Origin: Struthidea cinerea
Lineage: Eukaryota > Chordata > Aves > Passeriformes > Corcoracidae
Length of the DNA: 64,000 nt
Assembly: GCA_013397865.1 (NCBI GenBank)
Contig: VZTI01005061.1
Location: forward strand, 1,715,032 to 1,779,031
Direction of reading: 5' to 3'
The notes under the pieces were generated by a model that ran no database searches, was not told the DNA's origin, and saw only the letters and a list, made by a program, of their open reading frames with translations. The position numbers were made by a program, and so were the translations under genes. Below are positions 57,096 to 64,000 of this stretch, piece after piece. The stretch's first letter is position 1, and each line of letters begins with the position of its first letter.

Positions 57096-60000
57096 TTGGT
57101 CTCTGCTTTATTTGGTGCGGGTGGGCACAGGAGAGCCTTGGCATCAGTTGCTGCTCAGCGTGCAGCTGCGAGGGGCTGGGCACCCTCTCAGGGTGAGGGG
57201 GAGCAGAGTTTGCAAAGTGCTGGCCAGAGAACATCGGCCGCAGCCAAATGTCCTGCAGCATTTTCTTCGAGTGGGGACTGACTGCATTTCCCCACAGCAC
57301 AACGCAGTGACCAGTTCGTGTTTAATCCAGGTCGAGGCACTGGGAGAAGTGCCTCGTTCTTGCAGAAGCCGTGACAATGGGCATATGCTTTACTGCAGGC
57401 ACCAGCTGTGTCAGATGGCAGCTGGCTTTGGTCTTGCAGTGCTCAGAAGGCACAGTGCTTCAGAGCCTGGTCCTCACTGACATCAGAGATGAGCAGAGTC
57501 CCTCAGAGCAATGTTCTGTCCCATTGGGCAGCTGTGAGACACGTGCTGGCAGTGAGGTTTGGATATGAAGCATTCACAGTGGTTTGGCTGGAAGAACTCC
57601 AGTATCCTCTAAGGTTTAAACCATAGACCTAGTAACTTACATAGGAAATTAGCAGATGTTCAGTGTCATTTTCCAGTTGGAGAAAATGGAGCCCAGTTTG
57701 GAGATAGTATCTTCCAGCAGCCAAACTTCATCTCAAGGCAAAGTAGTGAGAATGGATGTACAACCAGTGTAAGGGTGCTCCTTAATCTGAACTGACCTCA
57801 TGAGCAGTTTCACCTCCTTTCCTGTGCTGAACAAGTACTTGAATCACAAAATAAGAAAATGCAGCTTGGGCCTATATGTGTATATATATATATATATATC
57901 TGTTCATATGCAAAGTACAAGGGCACAGACTTGCTTCTAGATAAAGGTAGATGAGAATTTAGTATTTTTCCCTCCTGGTCACTCAGGCATCCCTGAGAAG
58001 AGGAAAGGGACTGTCTACCCCAGTTTCTATTAGCTTGAAATTCCTCTGGAGGCAGAAATCCAGCCATCTGAGGCCTGATACTGTCTTCAAATGCTCCACG
58101 CATGGTCAGGCAGCATCCTGCCCCACAGGGCATCTGGGTTTAGCGTGGCTTCAGTGTAGGTTCAAATCCACTTCCAGGCTGCAGCAGGGAATCTCTGTGG
58201 GTAGTGCCATGAGGGCAGGATGCTGGTAGGCACTTGAGGGTCCAGGGCTGTCTGGAGGGTGCTAAGTTTGGGGGGTTACTGGCAGCAAGTGCTTGGTGAC
58301 TTGGTGGCTGCAGGGGCCATCCCTGGGGTTTTTGGGAGCAGAGGGTGGATCCCACTCACTGAGGTGGGAGTGCCAAGGGAGCATCACATGTAGGGATAGT
58401 TCCCACCAAACTCTACGTAACATTATCCCTCTTCTTCTGTAAGCTTGACCCATGTGCTGGCAGGGGTCGGTCAGTGCAGAAGGGAACATTGGGAAGGTTT
58501 TTACCTAACAAAAAAGTTCAAGGACAGGGAAAGTGGTAATTCTGCACAATTTCTATGGGAAACACATGTAAACAACCTCAGAACAGACCCAGAAGTTAGC
58601 AGCAACTGTAGGACTGGACAGGAACTGTTAAGAGCTTTTAATGATTGAGGAAAAACAAGACCTAGGACTGGAGCTGTTTAGTCAAAGTATTGACATAGTC
58701 TCATCTAAATCCTCAACAGCAAGTAAACATTTTAAAATTAATTTTCTAATTCACAAAACAATGCAGTTTCTCAGTTAATTAGATTAGTCACAACTATGGA
58801 CCTGGCAGAGAAATAACACCTGCCATCCTCTTTCTGTAAAGAAGCTAATGTTTCCAGGCTTACCTGAGTAGGAAAGATTTGGCGCTGCAGTAAATTAAAT
58901 TGTTGAGGGTGTTTTTTAGTATATTACAGCAGGGGCTGGTTGTCCTGATAAAACTGGAGCTTCAGCAAGTGTTTTCTCCCCTGCTCCCCAGAGATGTGTG
59001 GCCCAGGGAGGCAGGGCTGTCCCATCCTATCCCATCCTAAATCTTCTATTTTTGGCTGTTGCAAACAGTGCCACTATCCATTTTGCTGTCTAGAAAAGCC
59101 CCAGTTCTGATTTATCTGATAGTAATAAGCAAGTATGATGCAGCTGGAAAGAAGTTTGATTAGCGAGAATCCAAAATTAGCTGAGCACATTATTGCACTG
59201 AGAAATAATTTTTCCAATGGTGAAAATTTAAATGCTGAAGACTGTGCTTTAGAGAGGGGACATGCTAGAAGTATTATGTTGGATAGACTTAAAAAAAATT
59301 GCAATGCTGAGAGGAATTCCTCCTTGAAAATATTTTCAAAGCCTAGTATCTCCCAGAAGAAAGAGTTCCGGGATGGGTTGGCACCACTTTGGGGATTAAG
59401 ATCTCCATGATCTTAATAGTTTAACCTGTGATAGTAAAATAAGGGAAAAGTTAAGTAAAAAGATGAACACATGCCTCAGGGCAGGTAGGAAATCCTGGCT
59501 GAGGGTGCATGGCCAGAGCATCCCAGAAAGGAAACCCAGCACAAAGGCATGGAGGCCACATACGTTGAGCCAAGTGTGTGCTGCTGCACAGCTGTCCTGA
59601 GGACAAAAACATTGTCCCAGACAAAATTATTCCAGAGCTGCCCACAGTTTCCCTTTCCCATCAGATTTACCTCGTTTTCACGGCAGAGCCCATGAGGCCA
59701 CAACTCTTGTTTCTCCAGCAGCCATAGCTATTTACTGTCACGTTCATGGCTTGAAAGAAATGAAGAAAGAAATATATCCACAAATGAAAACATGGAGATA
59801 AATTTCGTGATTGTTGAAGTGATTACTGGGGAAAAAAAAGGAGACACATTCTTCTTTTTTTTCTAAAGCTTTGGTTCCCTTTTGGTTCTCCCAGTCCCTG
59901 CCAATGGCTTTGCACTTTTCAATTCTCAAACAGCTGAATTTTTGATCTAATTGTGTGATGATTGTGGTCACCTGCTGGCCAGCTACACAAGCAAAGTAAT

Positions 60001-60654
60001 TGAGAAAATGAACCTGTGGGCTCTTGGAGACTCCCACTGTAAAACAATGAAACAGTTTTTCTCTCTCATGAACATCACCAAGTGGTGTTAATCTGTTACC
60101 TTTCAGGCTCCCATGCCCACAGGTGATGACTCTCTTAGTCTCTCTCTGTGAAAATGTCCTTAAAGTTACATTTTAGTGCACAGCACCTGAGCCCCAGTGG
60201 TGCAAAGAGCAGTACGAGGAGCCTGAACTGAGAACCTGGGCCAAGGAAATGTATGTGCTTGTCAGGGCTTAGGGGCCATGGAGAAGAACTAGCCTGACAC
60301 TTGCTTATAAGATGAAATCCTCATGACATTGCAGTGTTGTGGAACCCAGAAAACCCCAAACCATCCCATTCCTGGTACATTTCTGACTGGTTGTCACCAG
60401 TCTTGGTTGAACTAATACATGTGGAATTGATTTCAGGTTGAATAAGGGAATAAATATAAGACACATAAATTTAAAAAAAAAATACGTGTTATGCACCCAC
60501 TAAGCACTGGAAGAATGGTAAGAACTTAAACACTGTGATATCACTCTGCCAGATGTGTGTTGTCTGCAGTGTCTGTTGAGACCAAGCCCCATGCCAACAA
60601 GAGTGTCAAAGCCACACTACCGGGCTCCTTTTTCAGGTGTTTTGCTTGTCACTT
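57096..60654. other. Intergenic DNA downstream of TFCP2L1
   Basis: No gene was recognised. It contains a (TA)n tract at about 57878-57899 and a short TCCCATCCTA duplication near 59020. An AT-rich stretch at 58690-58800 has TTAATTAG and forkhead-like sites. An ATG-initiated 91-codon frame at 59135-59410 is discussed as a finding. Confidence 0.45.
57878..57899 (+). repeat. (TA)n microsatellite
   Basis: About 10 uninterrupted TA units, preceded by a TATGTG flank. Confidence 0.95.
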
Positions 60655-61281
60655 TGTGCTGGTTTGGACAAATTTGGAGGAAAATACCCTCTGATAGAAG
60701 GCAGGTTACAACCACCCCTCCCCCACCAGGTTTGGGAAAAAGAAATTTTCCTCGGAGGAAAGTGAAGGAGTTAAAAAACTATTTAACAAACACACGGGAA
60801 AAGAATAATAATGCTAAATAATAAAACCTCTTGCTGTGGAGAGAAACCTGGGAAGATTTCAGAGTCCTTCTGTAGGTGTGGTCTCTCTCCCCCTCGGAGC
60901 TGGGTCGGTGTGGGCCCACCTCCGGGGCCTCGATGGAAAATTCTCCCGATGTGTTCTGATGTTGAAATGATTCAGAAGAGAAGAAGGGAAAAACCAAAGT
61001 CCCAGGAAAACAAAGTTCAACTCTCTGTCTCCCACTGGAGAAAAGGAGCCAAAAGCTGGCTGAGAAGCAAGAAGGGTGCTTCCTCCCCCCTTGCTGCTGC
61101 AGCAGGAGCAGAACGCAGAGGAGTGGGTATCTGTGTCCTTGAACAACTGTTTTGAAAAGTTGGCTCAGTTTTTTTCTCTCCCCCCTCTCAGGCTCAGTTT
61201 AAAGGCACAGAAAGGCACAAAATTAATTTCTGGGCATAGAGCAGCAGTAGGGGATACACATCATAAAGTCACCCCAAGACA
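60655..61281 (+). mobile_element. Probable endogenous-retrovirus solo LTR (about 627 bp)
   Basis: The segment starts TGTGCTGG and ends AAGACA, fitting the TG...CA rule. It is flanked by CACTT (60650-60654) and CACCT (61282-61286), an imperfect 5-bp target-site duplication like those of ERVL-type elements. It has an AATAAA at 60820-60825 and a composition unlike its neighbours. No internal retroviral genes lie next to it, so it would be a solo LTR. Family and orientation are not certain. Confidence 0.5.
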
Positions 61282-61742
61282 CACCTTCAGCAGGGTGCCA
61301 GGTGGGTGGAGGGTAAGGAAACATTCTATTAGTGCTGGGGAAGAAATTGATGGCCCGTAATTAAGAATGACACTTTTTTACCTACCCATTTGACTTTTTG
61401 GGAAGTCTTACAAGGAAGCTGGGGCTGGAAATCCCCTTTCTGCCAAAGCTGGGAGGATATCCTGGGAGGTGTAGATGAGCCAGCAGGTGTTCCTGGGAGT
61501 TTTAGTTTCCCAGATTGGCCCATGGTGGGGTCAGCCTTACTAGCTCAGAGACAAGGAACTCTCCTTGCACCTGGTCAGGAGACCTGGCTTTATAAACCAA
61601 ATCATTCCCTTCCTCAGTGGCTGTAGGAGAGGCAGTGCTGGGGTGGGAGCAGGGGATTCATCTCAGGTGGGTGGCTGAAGAGCCTGACTTCGTGTGTTGT
61701 TAACTGCTTGTGTGTGCTGTGCTTCTTGCTGGACTTTATTAT
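61282..61742. other. Intergenic spacer between LTR and CR1
   Basis: Nothing was recognised. Confidence 0.45.
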
Positions 61743-62080
61743 TGAATCATAGAATTGTTTGATTGGAAGGGACCTTTAAATGGTATTTAGTCCAACCCCC
61801 CTGCAATGAGCAGGGACATCTTTGCATAGGTCAGGTTGCTCAGAGACATATCCAGCCTGATCTTGAATGTTTCCCGGAATGGGCTTCTATCACCTGCCTG
61901 GGCAACCTGTTCCAGTAGCTTACCCCCCTCCCTGTAAAAAATCTCTTCCTTATATCTAATACAAATTGACCCTCTTTTAGTTTAAAACCATTACTCATTG
62001 CATTGTCCCACTGCAATGAACCTTGCTAAAATGTTTGTCCTTTAAGTACTGAAAGCTGCAGTAAAGCTCCTTAAAGGTCT
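61743..62080 (-). mobile_element. CR1 LINE 3' fragment (antisense)
   Basis: The reverse complement of a CR1 tail is read on the + strand: AATCATAGAATTGTTTGATT, GGAAGGGACCTTTAAATGGT, TAGTCCAACCCCCCTGCAAT, GGGCAACCTGTTCCAGTAGC, then CTCTTCCTTATATCTAATAC. It runs to about TACTGAAAGCTGCAGTAAAG. It keeps the terminal ATCATAGAAT repeat, so its 3' end is complete. Confidence 0.9.
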
Positions 62081-64000
62081 GTACCAGGTCTCACGGCATG
62101 AAAATCCCTACTGCTTTCCCCACCCTGACGGTATTTTCCCCAAATGGCTTCCCTGTTTGTCTCTCTCATTTCACTAGGGGCTGGCAGTGCATGGTCCATG
62201 CCAGCTGTGATACAAAGCTTTGCTGTGAAAGCACTGGGAACTAAGCTAATGGCAGAGTTTGGAGAAGCTTTGTGATGGGAACATGTAGTGATGGTCTGTT
62301 TTTAGTGAGTGGTGCTCCATCTGCTCTTTCTGCTGTGTTCCTTAAGGGTCTGAGTGACTTGAGGTTTTGCCTATCTGGTTGTGTAAATGAGACAAATCCT
62401 GAGCAATTCAGAGCAAAAATCATCTTGTCTAAGCTATCCAGGGGATAAAAATGGTCGCACAGGCAAGTAATTTTCTTCCCCCAGGTCGTAGAGCCAAAGT
62501 CTTGGTATAGCCAGCCAGCAGTATCATCTGCAGCTGTAAACTGTGCTGATCCCTCCCAGCGGGGCTCACCTGTGGGTGTTCAAGGAATTGCCAGCCCAGT
62601 GCTGGTTGTGCAGTGCTTGGCATTGGTGGGAACTGTAGAAGGATGCAATTAAGTCAATTACAGGCTGGTGATTTTGCATTCAATGAAATAATTACTCTTG
62701 AAAACTGGCAGTGTGGATGAAACTTGCTCCCAGCCTTAATATCAGGTTTCACCATCTTGCCAGAAAGTGTGATTGACGTCAACCTGTGATTGTGACAAAG
62801 GCTATAAACTCATAGGCTCATAAAATAATTTAGTGTGGAAGGAATCTTCAAAGGTCATCTGGCCTAGACCTGTCTCAAAGTGGGACTAGGCCAAAGCCTG
62901 CTTGGTGTTGTGCAGGGTCAGCAAGGGGAAGCCCATGGCCAGTGCTAGCCAGGAAATCCAACCAGAGATTATAATATCCCATTCTTGCCTCAGATAATCC
63001 ATGAATCACTAAGAAAAGCTTTTTGTCTTTCCAGTGTTGGGTGGGAGAAAAGTAAAACAACTTAGGTGTGCCAAGCCATAATTATCTTTCAGTTTATCCC
63101 TTAAGGAAGTCTATTTAAAAATTAAATTGGGATATATTTGTTTACTTAATAATTTTCCCCAGTGAATAGAAAAAAATATAACTTGGCAACTACTTTCTAC
63201 CAAGTTGGGCAGTTCTTGTGATGGTGTGTTGGCCAGCTAACGTGTAGCTAGCCCCAGTGGAGCTGGACACTAAAATCTCAAGATTTTACTTGCCAACAGT
63301 ACTGCTTCACAGTGACAGGTGAGATTGGCAGTGTGAGGTGTCTGGTGGGCTTTAAATTGGGGTGAAACTTCAGTGGATGAGTTTTTCCACACTCACCATA
63401 GATACCATCATGCTCCACGTGCTGTAGTGCAAGGCAGAGTAGTCTGCATTTTGGGCAGCTTGGGGAGCCCATGCTGTGAATGCATTAAATCTCCAAACTG
63501 GGTTCTTGTGCAACTGGTTATGTGCACTGCAAATTCCCAGCTCTGTTTGCTTGTTCTGGTGTCTGTAGATGTGAGAGGTGACATTAACATGGCTTTTTCT
63601 ATGCATGATGAAAGAACACACAATCAAGAGGAGAAATGGCTCTGGAGCTGGTGCATAAGAGGTGCTTATCCTTAAGTTACAGTCTTGAAGTAAATAAAGA
63701 TACAAGCTATTTTCAGTGCTTTTTAATTTGGATGGAGAGGAGGCAGCTGGCAGGGCTTTCTGCCCTGAAACTAAGATAAGTCTTAGAAGCTGAGCCTGTA
63801 AACACAAGAAGTGTTACGTGGTGCCTTTGTGCCTTTTCTTTGAGGAAAAGCATTGTGTTCCTTCAAAAAGGGGGAAATTCTAGAGGGTGCTTGATGGGAA
63901 AATTGCTAAATCACCCGAGTTGTGACCATGGGCTTCACGCTGAAGAGTCCAGTTCTAAGTGCAGCACTCTCAGATGAATGTAAGACACATGCTAGAAAGG
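62081..64000. other. Intergenic stretch to window end
   Basis: No gene was recognised on either strand. It holds a short antisense CR1 remnant (62808-62890) and a full CRE palindrome (TTGACGTCAA, 62773-62782). The minus-strand frame at 63370-63807 has no family match. Confidence 0.45.
62808..62890 (-). mobile_element. Short CR1 3' end remnant (antisense)
   Basis: ATAGGCTCATAAAATAATTT, then GTGTGGAAGGAATCTTCAAA and GGTCATCTGGCCTAGACC, fit the reverse complement of the last 70-80 bp of a CR1 element with moderate divergence. Confidence 0.65.

Noticed and set aside
57096..64000. GLI2 coding exons expected beyond TFCP2L1 by mammalian synteny
   Set aside because: I looked for GLI2 C-terminal and zinc-finger motifs on both strands and saw none; the gene probably lies outside the window.
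1..64000. CRISPR arrays, bacterial operons, tRNA or rRNA genes
   Set aside because: No regularly spaced direct repeats, tRNA-like cloverleafs or rRNA segments were seen; the gene structure is vertebrate.

Overview
This is a vertebrate nuclear window, almost certainly from a bird. The interspersed repeats are mostly CR1 LINE copies in both orientations, there is one probable avian endogenous-retrovirus solo LTR, and the one clear gene has compact introns with a CpG-island promoter. No bacterial or organellar features were seen. The species cannot be fixed from sequence alone.

The central feature is a complete copy of TFCP2L1 (LBP-9/CRTR-1, a CP2/Grainyhead-family transcription factor) on the + strand. 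I joined 15 coding exons from the ATG at 21109 to the TGA at 51583-51585. All junctions are GT-AG, the phases are consistent throughout, and the product is 475 residues. It has an N-terminal MLFWHTQPEHYNQH segment, a CP2 DNA-binding domain (about residues 25-240), a short Ser/Pro/Asn-rich linker, a SAM-like domain (about 311-367) and a C-terminal oligomerisation region (about 399-475). The promoter is a CpG island (about 20680-21320). It holds a perfect 36-bp tandem duplication, a G-quadruplex-prone stretch, a 55-N assembly gap and a TATA-like box at 20986. The 3' UTR is probably about 5.5 kb, ending near 57090 after AATAAA at 57068. It carries an antisense CR1 copy, two ZNF143-like motifs and a cluster of palindromes.

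Layout: 1-2535 is mostly a decayed CR1 LINE covering the ORF2 linker and reverse transcriptase. 2540-20680 is intergenic sequence with two further CR1 copies, simple repeats, homeobox-type AT-rich clusters, and a strong TATA box (5106) followed by an open first-exon-like frame that I do not recognise. 20680-57090 is TFCP2L1. 57095-64000 is intergenic, with a probable solo LTR (60655-61281) and two antisense CR1 remnants.

In mammals TFCP2L1 lies between CLASP1 and GLI2. No exon of either neighbour was recognised here, so the window seems to hold this gene plus its flanking intergenic DNA. Nothing amounts to a clearly new biological system. The best leads are the unrecognised TATA/first-exon candidate near 5.1-5.5 kb, the collapsed repeat in the promoter, and the paired ZNF143-like motifs in the 3' UTR.
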